Positions 26,029-35,657 of a stretch of DNA of 52,486 nt are shown one piece after another. The notes below the pieces were generated by a model that saw nothing but the letters and a program-made list of their open reading frames with translations, did no database searches and was not told where the DNA came from. The stretch's first letter is position 1, and the number at the start of each line of letters is the position of its first letter. The position numbers were made by a program, and so were the translations under genes. Origin of the DNA: Chromatiales bacterium (GTDB lineage: Bacteria; Pseudomonadota; Gammaproteobacteria; Thiohalomonadales; Thiohalomonadaceae); NCBI GenBank assembly GCA_003251535.1, contig QKFD01000106.1, positions 1-52,486 on the forward strand. The letters are read 5' to 3'.

Positions 26029-28205
26029 GGGGTGGTCTCCTCCTGTGAACCCAGCTGCCCTTGGACCAGCGCCTGGGTGGCCGGATAGTCGATCTTGCCG
26101 CTGCCGAGGAGCGGGATGCGGCTCACGCTCAGCAGCCGTTTGGGGACATGGATCTCCCCCACGGCACGGGCGCGGGCGGTGGCCAGCAGGGCCGACCGCT
26201 CCACCTCTGGGCGGTCGGTGACTAGCACCAGCTGCTCCCCCTTTTGGGGATCGGGCAGGGTCACTACCGCGTGTTGCGCCTCGGGCCAGGTGGTGGCCGC
26301 CAGCTCCTCCGCCACCGTGAGTGACACCATCTCTCCCCCCACCTTGGCGAAGCGTTTGGCCCGCCCCTCAATGTGGAGATAGCCCTGCTCATCCAAGGTG
26401 ACGATATCGCCGGTGTCGTACCAACCGGCCCCGACGCTGCTGTCGGGCGGCACCAGTAGGCCGGGGTGATCGGCCAACAGGTAGCCGAGCATGACGTTGG
26501 GGCCGTGGACATGGAGCCGCCCACCCCGCTCGATACCCGGTACCGGCAGCAGGCGGTGGTCGATGGCCGGCAGCAACCGGCCGACACTGCCGGGGCGGTT
26601 ATCCATGGGGGTGTTGACCGCCAACACCGGGGCCGTTTCGGTGGCGCCGTAGCCCTCAAAGATGCGCACCCCAAACTTCTCTGCCCAGACCCGGCGGGTC
26701 TCCTCTTTCAACTTCTCCGCCCCGGCAAAGACGTAGCGCACCGAGTAGAAGTCATAGGGGTGGGCGTGTTTGGCGTAGCCGGCGAGGAAGGTGTTGGTGC
26801 CAAATAGGATGGTGGCGTTGAGGTCGTAGGCCATCTCCGGGACGATGCGGTAGTGGAGCGGCGAGGGGTAGAGGAAGCAGCGCATCCCAGAGGTGATGGG
26901 CAGTAGCGTACCGGCGGTGAGGCCAAAGGAGTGGAACAGCGGTAGGGCGTTGAGCACCACATCCTGGGCACTGAAATCGACCCGGGCGGCGATCTGGGCG
27001 CGGTTGGCCAGGAGATTGGTGTGGGAGAGCACCACCCCTTTGGGACTCCCTTCGGAGCCGGAGGTGAAGAGCACCACCGCCGGGGCGTCGGGTCGCTGGG
27101 CCAAGCGGCGGGGGTAGAAGAGCGGCGCCAGGCGCCCCTTCAACAGCCCGATCAGGCGCTCCGGCAGGCCGATGGTGGCGGCCAGATCCTCCAGCCAGAT
27201 CAGCTCCACTCGGCTGGCGAGGGCGCTCGCCAGCTCACCGAGCCGCGCCTGCTCGATGAAGCGGCGGGAGGTGATCACCCGGCGGATGCGGGCGGTGGTG
27301 CAGGCGGAGAGCACCCCGTGGGCGCCGAGGGTGTAGTTGAGCATCGCCGGCACCCGGCCATAGGCGTGGAGCCCCAACAGGGAGGTGAGGGTGGCGACGG
27401 AGTTGGGTAGCAGCAGGCCGATCCGCTCCTCGGGGCGGGTGTCGGCGGTGAGCCGGCGGCCGAGGACAAAGCTGCCGGCGATGAGGCGGTGGTAGCTGGC
27501 CGGTCGCCGATTGATATCCTCGGCCACCAGCCGCTTGCCGCCGTGGATACGGCGGGCATCGAGTACCGCGCCAAAGAGGGTCTGGCGGTAGTCGGTGGTG
27601 GCAAACATCATCTCGGTCATCAGGTCAGACAACGCCCGCCCGGCGGCCTTGCGGCGGGCCCGCCCGCGGACCTCGGCGGGTGGCGAGATGGTGCGGGGCG
27701 GGAGGATGGTGAGGGTGATAGGGGGAAACCAGCGCAGCCGCACCCGCCCCCGCAGGCGGGAGAAGGGGGTGTACTGGGCGCCCTCGATGCGGATCGGCAC
27801 CACAGGGGCGGCGGCCTTATCCGCCACCAGCCCCGGGCCGTCGTAGATCTTCATCAAGGCGCCGGTCACGGTGATGCGCCCCTCGGGGAAGATGGCCACC
27901 CGCCGCCCCTCGCTGAGGTGGCGAATGAGCGACTTCATCGCCAAGGGGTTGGTGGGGTCCATCGGAAAGATGCGGGTCAGCGCCAGGAAGGGGCGGAAGA
28001 TGGGGTTGCGGGCCACCTGGGTGTTGACCGCAAAGGTGATCTCGCCAGGGAGGAAGACCGCCAGCAGTACCGCATCGAGAAAGGAGGTGTGGTTGGCCAC
28101 CACCAGTGCCCTCTCCCCCAGCTGCGCCAGGTGCTCTTCGCCCCGTATCTCTACCCGGTAGATCAGCCGGAGCAGCAGTCGCAAAAACGCTTTCAACAGG
28201 CCCAT
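26025..28205 (-). CDS. aas: Bifunctional acyltransferase / acyl-ACP synthetase Aas
   Basis: A 726-residue two-domain protein. The N-terminal part (about 1-200) is a PlsC-type acyltransferase with the NHTSFLD (H-x4-D) motif and an FPEGR motif. The C-terminal part (about 230-720) is an AMP-forming acyl-ACP synthetase with VVLFTSGSEGSPKG, GYGATETAP and YDTGD. It re-acylates lysophosphatidylethanolamine using fatty acid activated on ACP. The ATG at 28205 is chosen because GGAGGG precedes it and because it shares one base with the tetR stop (TGATG). Cotranscribed with lplT, which supplies its substrate. Confidence 0.95.
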   Translation of the reverse strand: MGLLKAFLRLLLRLIYRVEIRGEEHLAQLGERALVVANHTSFLDAVLLAVFLPGEITFAVNTQVARNPIFRPFLALTRIFPMDPTNPLAMKSLIRHLSEGRRVAIFPEGRITVTGALMKIYDGPGLVADKAAAPVVPIRIEGAQYTPFSRLRGRVRLRWFPPITLTILPPRTISPPAEVRGRARRKAAGRALSDLMTEMMFATTDYRQTLFGAVLDARRIHGGKRLVAEDINRRPASYHRLIAGSFVLGRRLTADTRPEERIGLLLPNSVATLTSLLGLHAYGRVPAMLNYTLGAHGVLSACTTARIRRVITSRRFIEQARLGELASALASRVELIWLEDLAATIGLPERLIGLLKGRLAPLFYPRRLAQRPDAPAVVLFTSGSEGSPKGVVLSHTNLLANRAQIAARVDFSAQDVVLNALPLFHSFGLTAGTLLPITSGMRCFLYPSPLHYRIVPEMAYDLNATILFGTNTFLAGYAKHAHPYDFYSVRYVFAGAEKLKEETRRVWAEKFGVRIFEGYGATETAPVLAVNTPMDNRPGSVGRLLPAIDHRLLPVPGIERGGRLHVHGPNVMLGYLLADHPGLLVPPDSSVGAGWYDTGDIVTLDEQGYLHIEGRAKRFAKVGGEMVSLTVAEELAATTWPEAQHAVVTLPDPQKGEQLVLVTDRPEVERSALLATARARAVGEIHVPKRLLSVSRIPLLGSGKIDYPATQALVQGQLGSQEETTP

Positions 28206-28810
28206 CACTTACCCTCCGAACGGTTGCGCACGGCGAGGCCGGCGAGAAAGTTGTCTATGAGCGAGGTGACCAGCGACTCCACCGATTCACCGCGGGTGAG
28301 GTGGATGCGGTGGGTCAACTCCAACATGCAGATCCCGTGGATGGCCCCCCACAGGGTGAAGGTGGCGTGGGCCACCTGGTCCGGTGGCGCCAACGGTTGA
28401 AGCGCCTCGAAGACCAGGGCAAATCCCCGTCCGGCCCGCTCCTGGTACCACTCCGGCGGATTGGCCGGCAGAGTGAACTGGTGGAGCATGGCCCAGCGCT
28501 GTGGCCAGGCACGGGCAAAATCGATGTAGGCACGGGCCAACGCCTCTATCCGCGGTTTGCCGGGTGGGGCGGCGGCAGCAGCGGCGGTGGCCGCCTCGGT
28601 GAGGCGGTCCAGGGTGCGGCCGTTGACCTGGAGGACCAGGTCCTCAAGATTGCGAAATACCAGGTAGAGGGTGCCGACGGTGTAGCCGAAACCGGCGACC
28701 ACCTTGCGGGCGGTGAGGCCGGCGTAGCCCTGCTGGTCAACAATCTGTTCGGCGCTCTCTAGCGCCATGGCGTGGATCTGCTCCCTGGTGTGGTCACTGC
28801 GGCGTCCCAT
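28205..28810 (-). CDS. TetR-family regulator of aas-lplT
   Basis: A 201-residue TetR/AcrR-type repressor. The helix-turn-helix lies near residues 25-55 (LTARKVVAGFGYTVGTLYLVF). The C-terminal helical domain contains the WGAIHGICMLE segment typical of the WHG-type ligand domain. It is the first gene of an operon with aas and lplT. The start at 28810 has GAGG about 9 bases before it. A perfect palindrome overlaps its own -35 box, so autorepression is likely. The ligand may be a lipid or acyl chain by analogy and context, which is inference. Confidence 0.92.
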   Translation of the reverse strand: MGRRSDHTREQIHAMALESAEQIVDQQGYAGLTARKVVAGFGYTVGTLYLVFRNLEDLVLQVNGRTLDRLTEAATAAAAAAPPGKPRIEALARAYIDFARAWPQRWAMLHQFTLPANPPEWYQERAGRGFALVFEALQPLAPPDQVAHATFTLWGAIHGICMLELTHRIHLTRGESVESLVTSLIDNFLAGLAVRNRSEGK

Positions 28811-28849
28811 GGTCTGGTTCCTCACTCTTTGCCACTGCTGCGAGGCGTT

Positions 28850-28878
28850 ACCATAACGTCCTATTGAACAAAGTTCAA
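28850..28878 (-). promoter_or_regulatory. Sigma-70 promoter of tetR-aas-lplT
   Basis: On the minus strand TTGAAC (28878-28873), a 17-bp spacer and TATGGT (28855-28850). The -35 box is one arm of the palindromic operator, so repressor binding would exclude polymerase. Confidence 0.65.
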
Positions 28879-28879
28879 T
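28863..28879. promoter_or_regulatory. Palindromic operator for the TetR-family regulator
   Basis: ATTGAAC-AAA-GTTCAAT, a perfect 7-bp inverted repeat with 3-bp spacing. It lies 53 bp upstream of the tetR ATG and over the -35 box. The size and position are typical of a TetR-family operator. It could also influence marC, which starts 99 bp away in the other direction. Confidence 0.7.
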
Positions 28880-28977
28880 TAGTGCATTGCTCACCGTTGA
28901 TGGCAGTGGATGAGGCGCAGGGGGTGGCGTGCTAGCCTTGGGGCGGGTGAGTTGGGCGAGTCGGAGGAGGTGGCGTG

Positions 28978-29613
28978 GTGGTGGATCTCAACGAGTATCT
29001 TAAGTTTCTTATCAGTCTGTTGGCTATTGTCAACCCCTTGGGCGTGGTCCCCATCTTTGTCACCTTGACGGCCAATCAGAGTGACATCGAGCGTAGCCGC
29101 ACTGGACGGCTGACCGCATTCACGGTGGCGGCAGTGCTGTTTATCTCGCTGCTCTTGGGGGAGTCGATCCTGGAGCTGTTCAGCATCAGCCTCGCCTCGT
29201 TCCGGGTGGGTGGGGGCATCTTGGTGCTGCTCATCGCGGTGTCGATGCTCCACGCCAAGCTCAGTCCGGCCCAGCAGAATCGGGAGGAGGCGCAGGAGCT
29301 GGCAGAGCGGGAGCCGGTGGCGGTGGTGCCCTTGGGGATCCCGCTGCTGGCCGGGCCAGGGGCCATCAGTACCATCGTGTTGCACGCCGCCCGCCACAGC
29401 GGTTGGGGGCACTATCTGGCCTTGACGGCGGTGATCCTGGTGGTGGCCGCCATCGTCTGGCTGGCGGTGCGTTCGGCGCCGTTGTTGGCGGAGGTGTTGG
29501 GACGGACCGGTATCAACATCATGACCCGCATTATGGGGCTGGTGCTGGCGGCGGTGGCGGTGGAGTTCATGGCCAACGGCCTGAAGCAGCTGCTACCAGG
29601 GTTGGCAGGTTAG
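28978..29613 (+). CDS. MarC family integral membrane protein
   Basis: A roughly 210-residue membrane protein of the UPF0056/MarC family with about six helices. The conserved LLAIVNPLGVVPIFVTLT near the N-terminus and PLGIPLLAGPGAIST near residue 120 are the two family repeats. Three in-frame GTG codons (28975, 28978, 28981) follow AGGAGG (28965-28970). The middle one has the best 7-base spacing and is used here. The function of the family is not established; the multiple antibiotic resistance role first proposed was not confirmed. It ends 4 bp before a convergent gene. Confidence 0.88.
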   Translation: MVDLNEYLKFLISLLAIVNPLGVVPIFVTLTANQSDIERSRTGRLTAFTVAAVLFISLLLGESILELFSISLASFRVGGGILVLLIAVSMLHAKLSPAQQNREEAQELAEREPVAVVPLGIPLLAGPGAISTIVLHAARHSGWGHYLALTAVILVVAAIVWLAVRSAPLLAEVLGRTGINIMTRIMGLVLAAVAVEFMANGLKQLLPGLAG

Positions 29614-29617
29614 CGGG

Positions 29618-31618
29618 CTATTCGCGGCTGTTATGGGCGCGGTCGAGGCGCAGCACATTGGGGGGGAGGTCATCCTCCGGCGCCGGGAGTTGGCCCACTA
29701 TGGCGCGGCGCTTCCAGAGGGCATCTTCGATCGCCCCGTAGGGGGCGTAGCCGTGGACCGCCTGGAGCAGGATGTTGCGGATCGCCTCGCAGTCGAAGCG
29801 CTGACAGGCGCTGTCGAGGTGATCGAGATGGTCGCGCACCTCGCTCCAGGGGAGGTGGTCGTCACCGGCGCGGAGGATCCGGGGGTGGCGGGTGCCGGTG
29901 GCGTTGTCGCCGATGAGCAGCTCCTCAAAGAGTTTCTCGCCGGGACGCAGGCCGGTGTATTGGATCTCGATATCCCCGTGGGGGTTCTTCTCGTCCCGCA
30001 CCTCTAACCCCATCAGATGGATCATCTTGCGCGCCAGATCGGCGATCTTGACCGGCTCTCCCATATCGAGCACAAAGATATCGCCCCCCACCCCCATGGA
30101 GCCGGCCTGGATCACCAGCTGTGCCGCCTCCGGGATGGTCATGAAGTAGCGGATGATCTCCGGGTGGGTCACCGTCACCGGCCCCCCCTTGCGGATCTGC
30201 TCGCGGAACAGCGGCACCACCGAGCCGGAGGAGCCGAGCACGTTGCCAAAGCGCACCATGGAGAAGCGGGGGAGACGGTGGTGATCGGAGAGCGCCTGGA
30301 GCACCAGTTCGGCGAACCGCTTACTCGCCCCCATCACGTTGGTGGGGCGCACCGCTTTGTCGGTGGAGATGAAGACGAAGGTCTCCACGCCGGTGTTGAT
30401 GGCGGCGGCGGCGGCGGAGAGGGTGCCAAAGACGTTGTTGCGCACCCCTTCGACCATGTTGTGCTCCACCATCGGCACATGTTTGTAGGCGGCGGCGTGG
30501 TAGATGGTCTGGACATGGAAGGCGCGGATCACCGCCTCCAGATGGTTGCGGTCCAGCACCGAACCGAGCAGCGCCACCAGCTCAACAGACCACTGCTCGC
30601 GGTTGATCAGCTCCCGCAGCTCCCGCTCCAGCTGGTAGAGGGCGTGTTCCGATAGCTCAAACAGCACCAGCCGCGCCGGCTTGTGGCGCAGGATCTGGCG
30701 ACACAGCTCCGAGCCGATGGAGCCGCCAGCGCCGGTGACCATCACCGTCTTGGCGCGTAGGCAGGCGTCCAGCAGGTCCTCCACCGGCTGCACCGGATCG
30801 CGGCCTAAGATGTCCTCGATATCGACCTCGCGGATCTCATCCAGCTGGGCGCCGCCGGAGACCAGCGCCTCAAAGGAGGGGACCGTGCGCACGTGGATGG
30901 GCAGGTGCTCCAGGCCATCCACAATGGCGCGGCGGCGGGCCCGGGGGACATTGGGCATGGCCAGCAGCACCTGGGTGACGCCAAACTGGTCCATCAGCCA
31001 GGGGAGCTGGTTTGGGTCGTAGATGCGCAGGCCGTGGATCACCCCGCCGTGCAGCGAGCGGTTGTCATCAATAAACGCCACCGGCTCAAACTCGCTGCCG
31101 TGGTTGAGGGCCGCCGCCAGCTGGGCGCCAGCGGCGCCGGCGCCGTAGATACAGATGGGCTCCCGCCGCTCCAGCAGCCGCGCTAGATGGTGGAAGTAGG
31201 CACGCATCAGGTAGCGGCTACCGCCGATATAGAGCAGCGCCACCCCCCAGTAGATGACAAAGACCGAGCGCGGCACGCCTCCGCCGGCGAAGAGCGCCAG
31301 GGTGGCCAGGATCAGGGAGGAGAGGGTCACCCCCTTCAACACCGCGACAAACGCCTGGGAGCCCATGAAGCGCAGCACCGCTCGATAGAGGCCAAGGCGG
31401 ATGAAGATGGGGATGCTGACCAGGGGGGCGGCGGCGAACAGCCACCACGGGGGACCAAATTGATCCGGTAGCCACTCCCCTAGCCGTAAGGCAAAGGCGG
31501 ACCAGATGGCCAGGGGGATCATCAGCAGATCGAGCGCCAACATCAGCAGCCGCTTAGTGCGGCGGGGCAGCCCGCTTGGATCTAGGTAGGTCTGAAGAAG
31601 TAGGAAGAGGTCCTTCAT
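29618..31618 (-). CDS. Nucleotide-sugar 4,6-dehydratase, WbpM/CapD type
   Basis: A 666-residue membrane enzyme. Four or five N-terminal helices (about 20-135) precede a CoA-binding-like Rossmann region (about 140-270). The catalytic short-chain dehydrogenase domain follows, with VTGAGGSIGSELCRQ (about 295) for NAD(P). ISTDKAVRPTNVMGASKR near 410 holds the M-x3-K catalytic pair used by WbpM/FlaA1-type UDP-GlcNAc 4,6-dehydratases in place of Tyr. Such enzymes start the synthesis of rare amino sugars for O-antigen or capsule. No other glycan-assembly genes are adjacent, so it is isolated here, though ugd and galU lie 20 kb away. Confidence 0.9.
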   Translation of the reverse strand: MKDLFLLLQTYLDPSGLPRRTKRLLMLALDLLMIPLAIWSAFALRLGEWLPDQFGPPWWLFAAAPLVSIPIFIRLGLYRAVLRFMGSQAFVAVLKGVTLSSLILATLALFAGGGVPRSVFVIYWGVALLYIGGSRYLMRAYFHHLARLLERREPICIYGAGAAGAQLAAALNHGSEFEPVAFIDDNRSLHGGVIHGLRIYDPNQLPWLMDQFGVTQVLLAMPNVPRARRRAIVDGLEHLPIHVRTVPSFEALVSGGAQLDEIREVDIEDILGRDPVQPVEDLLDACLRAKTVMVTGAGGSIGSELCRQILRHKPARLVLFELSEHALYQLERELRELINREQWSVELVALLGSVLDRNHLEAVIRAFHVQTIYHAAAYKHVPMVEHNMVEGVRNNVFGTLSAAAAAINTGVETFVFISTDKAVRPTNVMGASKRFAELVLQALSDHHRLPRFSMVRFGNVLGSSGSVVPLFREQIRKGGPVTVTHPEIIRYFMTIPEAAQLVIQAGSMGVGGDIFVLDMGEPVKIADLARKMIHLMGLEVRDEKNPHGDIEIQYTGLRPGEKLFEELLIGDNATGTRHPRILRAGDDHLPWSEVRDHLDHLDSACQRFDCEAIRNILLQAVHGYAPYGAIEDALWKRRAIVGQLPAPEDDLPPNVLRLDRAHNSRE

Positions 31619-31635
31619 GCTCTGGTTGGGCCTAT

Positions 31636-31652
31636 GCGGGAGGACCTCCTGC
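31636..31652. repeat. GCGGGAG palindrome, copy 1
   Basis: GCGGGAGGACCTCCTGC, a nearly perfect palindrome 18 bp upstream of the dehydratase gene. It shares GCGGGAG and the matching arm with palindromes at 36903 and 39252. It may be part of a dispersed intergenic repeat family or a coincidence in GC-rich DNA. Confidence 0.3.
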
Positions 31653-31717
31653 GGGAAAGGGGAGAGTATATCCCCTCGCCCTTAAGGAACACATTCATTT
31701 GCTCCATTTCATCCCCT

Positions 31718-31738
31718 TGTCACATGCCTACCGTGACA
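31718..31738. promoter_or_regulatory. Inverted repeat upstream of mtnA
   Basis: TGTCAC-N9-GTGACA, a perfect 6-bp inverted repeat with 9-bp spacing between the divergent dehydratase and mtnA genes. It could be a regulator site for either gene. A second small hairpin, GGCGC-TTTT-GCGCC (31763-31776), touches the mtnA ribosome binding site. Confidence 0.3.
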
Positions 31739-31787
31739 GCGACCCTAGCGGGTGGCAAATTAGGCGCTTTTGCGCCAGGAGCCCCGC

Positions 31788-32837
31788 ATGAGCGACCGCC
31801 ACGATACTGTTCGCGCCATTGAGTGGCGCGATGATCACCTGCTTTTGATCGACCAGCGGCTGCTCCCCCAGGAGAGCCGCTACAACTCCTACGACGACCC
31901 GCAGGCGGTGGCCGATGCCATCCGCGCTATGGTGGTGCGCGGCGCGCCGGCCATCGGTATCACCGCCGCCTATGGCGTGGTGCTGGCGGCCCGGGGCCGT
32001 TATACCGCCCTCGGTGAGGGGTGGCGTAGTGCGATAGCGGCGGATCTGGATCTGCTCGCCGCCTCCCGCCCGACGGCGGTCAATCTGTTCTGGGCACTGG
32101 AGCGGATGCGGCGCCTCATCGCCACCCTGGAGGCCGGTGATCCCACTCCAGCGCTGTTGGCCGAGGCGGAGCGGATCCACCGCGAGGATGTGGCCGCCAA
32201 CCGCCGCATGGGGGAGTTGGGGGCCGCCCTGATCACCGCAGGGGCAGGGGAGCTACTCACCCACTGCAACACCGGCTCTCTGGCCACGGGCGGCTACGGC
32301 ACCGCCCTCGGGGTTATCCGTAGCGCCTATGCCGCCGGGAAGGTGGCGCGGGTCTACGCCGATGAGACTCGCCCCTGGTTACAGGGTTCCCGCTTGACGG
32401 CTTGGGAGTTGGTGCAGGATGCCATCCCGGTGAGTCTGCTGGCCGATGGCGCCTCCGCCCATCTGATGAAGCAGGGGGGGGTACAGTGGGTGATTGTCGG
32501 GGCCGACCGCATTGCCGCCAATGGGGATGCCGCCAATAAGATCGGGACCTATGCCGCCGCGGTCAGTGCCCGCTACCACGGTGTCAAGTTCATGGTGGTG
32601 GCCCCCACCTCCACGGTGGATATGAGCCTTGCCGATGGCAGCGGTATCCCTATCGAGCAGCGGGCGCCGGAGGAGGTGTTGAGTCTGGCGGGTCGAGCCA
32701 TTGCCCCCGCTGGGGCGGAGGCCTGGAACCCCGCCTTTGATGTCACCCCCGCCACGCTGATCGATGCCATCGTCACCGAGAAGGGGGTGGTGCTCAACCC
32801 CACCACCGAGAAGATGGCAGCCATGATGGCGAGCTGA
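31788..32837 (+). CDS. mtnA: S-methyl-5-thioribose-1-phosphate isomerase MtnA
   Basis: A 349-residue isomerase of the methionine salvage pathway that converts methylthioribose 1-phosphate to methylthioribulose 1-phosphate. Motifs are [15 protein letters not shown] near residue 45, [19 protein letters not shown] with the catalytic Cys near 160, and [21 protein letters not shown] with the catalytic Asp near 240. The fold is shared with eIF2B-like proteins, but the Cys and Asp identify MtnA. The ATG at 31788 has AGGAG eight bases upstream. No other salvage gene is present in the window. Confidence 0.95.
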   Translation: MSDRHDTVRAIEWRDDHLLLIDQRLLPQESRYNSYDDPQAVADAIRAMVVRGAPAIGITAAYGVVLAARGRYTALGEGWRSAIAADLDLLAASRPTAVNLFWALERMRRLIATLEAGDPTPALLAEAERIHREDVAANRRMGELGAALITAGAGELLTHCNTGSLATGGYGTALGVIRSAYAAGKVARVYADETRPWLQGSRLTAWELVQDAIPVSLLADGASAHLMKQGGVQWVIVGADRIAANGDAANKIGTYAAAVSARYHGVKFMVVAPTSTVDMSLADGSGIPIEQRAPEEVLSLAGRAIAPAGAEAWNPAFDVTPATLIDAIVTEKGVVLNPTTEKMAAMMAS

Positions 32838-32874
32838 ACGCTCCCCCCCAACTGCCCTGCATGACCACCGCCCC

Positions 32875-32892
32875 GCCGCCCCGCGGGGCGGC
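32875..32892. terminator. Perfect GC palindrome between mtnA and gyrA
   Basis: GCCGCCCCGCGGGGCGGC is an 18-bp perfect palindrome 38 bp past the mtnA stop. It could fold as a terminator stem, but there is no U run, so assignment is weak. Confidence 0.3.
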
Positions 32893-32929
32893 ATCCCGCC
32901 GTTGCCCCCCTCCAAGAAACCGCCTCCTG

Positions 32930-32938
32930 TGGTATTAT
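32930..32938 (+). promoter_or_regulatory. Extended -10 promoter of gyrA
   Basis: TGGTATTAT combines an extended TG element with a good -10 box, 62 bp before the gyrA ATG. No recognisable -35 lies at the right spacing, as is common for extended -10 promoters. Confidence 0.5.
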
Positions 32939-32999
32939 CCGGCGGTTGTACAGCGCCTGCGTGCAATACGCATCCCATTGAAAGGAAAGCAGATCCCAG

Positions 33000-35561
33000 A
33001 TGGCTGAATTCGCAAAAGAGGTCCTCCCGATCAATATCGAGGAGGAGATGAGGCAGTCGTACCTCGATTACGCCATGAGCGTAATCATCGGTCGAGCACT
33101 CCCCGACGTCCGAGACGGCTTGAAGCCGGTCCATCGCCGGGTCCTCTACGGGATGCATGAGGGCAGTTACGACTGGAATCGCGCCCACAAGAAGTCGGCC
33201 CGCATCGTCGGTGATGTCATGGGTAAATATCACCCCCATGGCGACTCCGCCATCTACGACACCATCGTGCGTATGGCCCAGCCCTTTTCGCTGCGCTACA
33301 TGCTGGTGGATGGCCAGGGCAACTTCGGCTCCATCGATGGCGACTCTGCCGCCGCCATGCGTTACACCGAGGTGCGCATGGCGCGCATCGCCCATGAGCT
33401 GCTGGCAGATATCGACAAAGAGACGGTCGATTTCGGTCCTAACTATGACGGCAACGAGCAGGAGCCACTGGTCCTGCCGGCCAAGTTCCCCAACCTGTTG
33501 GTGAACGGCTCCTCAGGCATCGCCGTGGGTATGGCGACCAACATCCCGCCCCATAACCTCACTGAGGTGGTCAACGCCTGTATCGCCCTGCTCGATGACC
33601 CCTCGCTCGATATCGAGGGGCTGATGGCCCACCTGCCGGGGCCCGACTTCCCCACCGCCGGCATCATCAACGGCGCCCGCGGTATCCGCGAGGCCTATGA
33701 GACCGGACGGGGGCGCATCTATGTCCGGGCCCGCACCGAGATCGAGAACGAGGATAACGGCAAGCAGCAGATCGTCGTCACCGAGCTACCCTATCAGGTG
33801 AATAAGGCGCGGCTCATCGAGAAGATCGCCGAGCTGGTGAAGGAGAAGAAGATCGAGGGGATCACCGCCATCCGCGATGAGTCGGACAAGGATGGGATGC
33901 GGGCGGTGTTTGAACTGCGGCGGGGCGAGGTGCCGGAGGTGGTGCTGAACAACCTCTATCAGCACACCCAGATGCAGAACGTCTTCGGCATCAACATGGT
34001 GGCCCTGGTGGAGGGGCAGCCGCGCCTACTCAACCTCAAACAGATGCTGGAGGCGTTCCTCCGCCACCGGCAGGAGGTGGTGGTCCGGCGCACGGTGTTC
34101 GATCTGCGCAAGGCGCGGGAGCGGGCCCATGTGTTGGAGGGGTTGGCGGTGGCCCTGGCCAACATCGATCCCATCATCGAACTCATCAAGGCGGCGCCCA
34201 ATCCGGCCGAGGCCAAGCTGGGGCTGGTCTCCCGCCCCTGGGCCCCCGGGGTGGTGACCGACATGCTGGCACGGGCCGGCGCCAGCGCCTCCCGCCCCGA
34301 GGGGCTAGGCGCCGAGCTGGGGTTGGTGGAGGGGGGCTATCGCCTCTCCGAGACCCAGGCCCAGGCGATCTTGGATATGCGGTTACACCGCCTGACCGGC
34401 CTGGAGCAGGAGCGGGTGGTGGGGGAGTACCGGGAGATCTTGGGCAATATCGAGGAGCTGCTGCAGATCCTCAACTCCCGGGCGCGGCTGATCGAGGTGG
34501 TGCGCGAGGAGCTGGTGGCGGTACGCGATCAGTATGGTGATCCGCGTCGTACCGAGATCATCTCCTCTCAGCTCGACCTCACCCTGGAAGATCTCATCAA
34601 CGAAGAGGATATGGTGGTTACCCTCTCCCATGAGGGGTACGCCAAGGCGCAGAAGCTCTCTGATTACCGGGCCCAGCGGCGCGGTGGGCGGGGTAAATCG
34701 GCCACGGCGATGAAGGAGGAGGACTTCATCGACAAGCTATTCATCGCCAATACCCACGACACCATCCTCTGTTTCTCCAGCCGGGGTCGCCTCTATTGGC
34801 TCAAGGTCTACCAGCTGCCCCAGGCGGGGCGCGGGGCCCGTGGCAAACCGATGATCAATCTGCTGCCGTTGGAGGAGGGGGAGCGGATCAACGCCATCCT
34901 GCCGGTGCGGGAGTATGAAGAGGGGCGTTACATCTTCATGGCCACCGCCTCCGGTACGGTGAAGAAGACCCCCTTGGTGGACTTCTCGCGGCCCCGCAGT
35001 GCCGGCATCATCGCCGTCGATTTAGCGGAGGGTGACCAGCTGGTGGGGGTGGCCATCACCGATGGCGAGAGCGACATCATGCTCTTCACCTCGGGGGGCA
35101 AGGCGCTCCGTTTCAAGGAGTCGGATGTACGGCCGATGGGGCGTGGGGCCCGCGGTGTGCGCGGCATCCGCCTGCCGGATGACGATTCAGCCCAGGTCAT
35201 CGCCCTCATCATCGCCAGCGAGGGGGAGGTGCTGACCGCCACCGAGAATGGCTTTGGTAAGCGTACTCCCATCGATGAATACCCGGTCTACGGTCGCGGG
35301 AGTCAAGGGGTCATCTCGATCCAGACCAGTGAGCGCAACGGCAATGCGGTGGGCGCCGTGCTGGTCAATGACCAGAGCGAGCTGATGTTGATCACCAACG
35401 CCGGTACCCTGGTGCGGACCCGCGCCAGTGAGGTCTCGGTGCTATCGCGTAATACCCAGGGGGTTAAGCTCATCGCCCTGGGGAGCGGCGAGAAGCTGGT
35501 GGGGATCGAACACATCGCCGACAACGGTGATGATGATGAGGAGGAGGAGGGCGCCGAATAG
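33000..35561 (+). CDS. gyrA: DNA gyrase subunit A
   Basis: An 853-residue GyrA, the cleavage-religation subunit of DNA gyrase. The catalytic Tyr is at 122 (AAAMRYTEV), the same number as in E. coli. The quinolone region [13 protein letters not shown] has Ser83 and Asp87, the susceptible form. The GyrA box needed for DNA wrapping is present as QRRGGRGK near residue 560, followed by the beta-pinwheel repeats. The tail ends in an acidic run ([10 protein letters not shown]), as expected. GAAAGGA lies before the ATG. It heads the serine/aromatic gene series. Confidence 0.98.
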   Translation: MAEFAKEVLPINIEEEMRQSYLDYAMSVIIGRALPDVRDGLKPVHRRVLYGMHEGSYDWNRAHKKSARIVGDVMGKYHPHGDSAIYDTIVRMAQPFSLRYMLVDGQGNFGSIDGDSAAAMRYTEVRMARIAHELLADIDKETVDFGPNYDGNEQEPLVLPAKFPNLLVNGSSGIAVGMATNIPPHNLTEVVNACIALLDDPSLDIEGLMAHLPGPDFPTAGIINGARGIREAYETGRGRIYVRARTEIENEDNGKQQIVVTELPYQVNKARLIEKIAELVKEKKIEGITAIRDESDKDGMRAVFELRRGEVPEVVLNNLYQHTQMQNVFGINMVALVEGQPRLLNLKQMLEAFLRHRQEVVVRRTVFDLRKARERAHVLEGLAVALANIDPIIELIKAAPNPAEAKLGLVSRPWAPGVVTDMLARAGASASRPEGLGAELGLVEGGYRLSETQAQAILDMRLHRLTGLEQERVVGEYREILGNIEELLQILNSRARLIEVVREELVAVRDQYGDPRRTEIISSQLDLTLEDLINEEDMVVTLSHEGYAKAQKLSDYRAQRRGGRGKSATAMKEEDFIDKLFIANTHDTILCFSSRGRLYWLKVYQLPQAGRGARGKPMINLLPLEEGERINAILPVREYEEGRYIFMATASGTVKKTPLVDFSRPRSAGIIAVDLAEGDQLVGVAITDGESDIMLFTSGGKALRFKESDVRPMGRGARGVRGIRLPDDDSAQVIALIIASEGEVLTATENGFGKRTPIDEYPVYGRGSQGVISIQTSERNGNAVGAVLVNDQSELMLITNAGTLVRTRASEVSVLSRNTQGVKLIALGSGEKLVGIEHIADNGDDDEEEEGAE

Positions 35562-35657
35562 CGCCCGCGGCGGGCCGATCTGGCGACGGGGCAGGGCGCA
35601 AGCCCTGCGGGCGTTGCTCCACATCTTTGCGTGTTCTCAAGACCTAAGGGGGAGATG

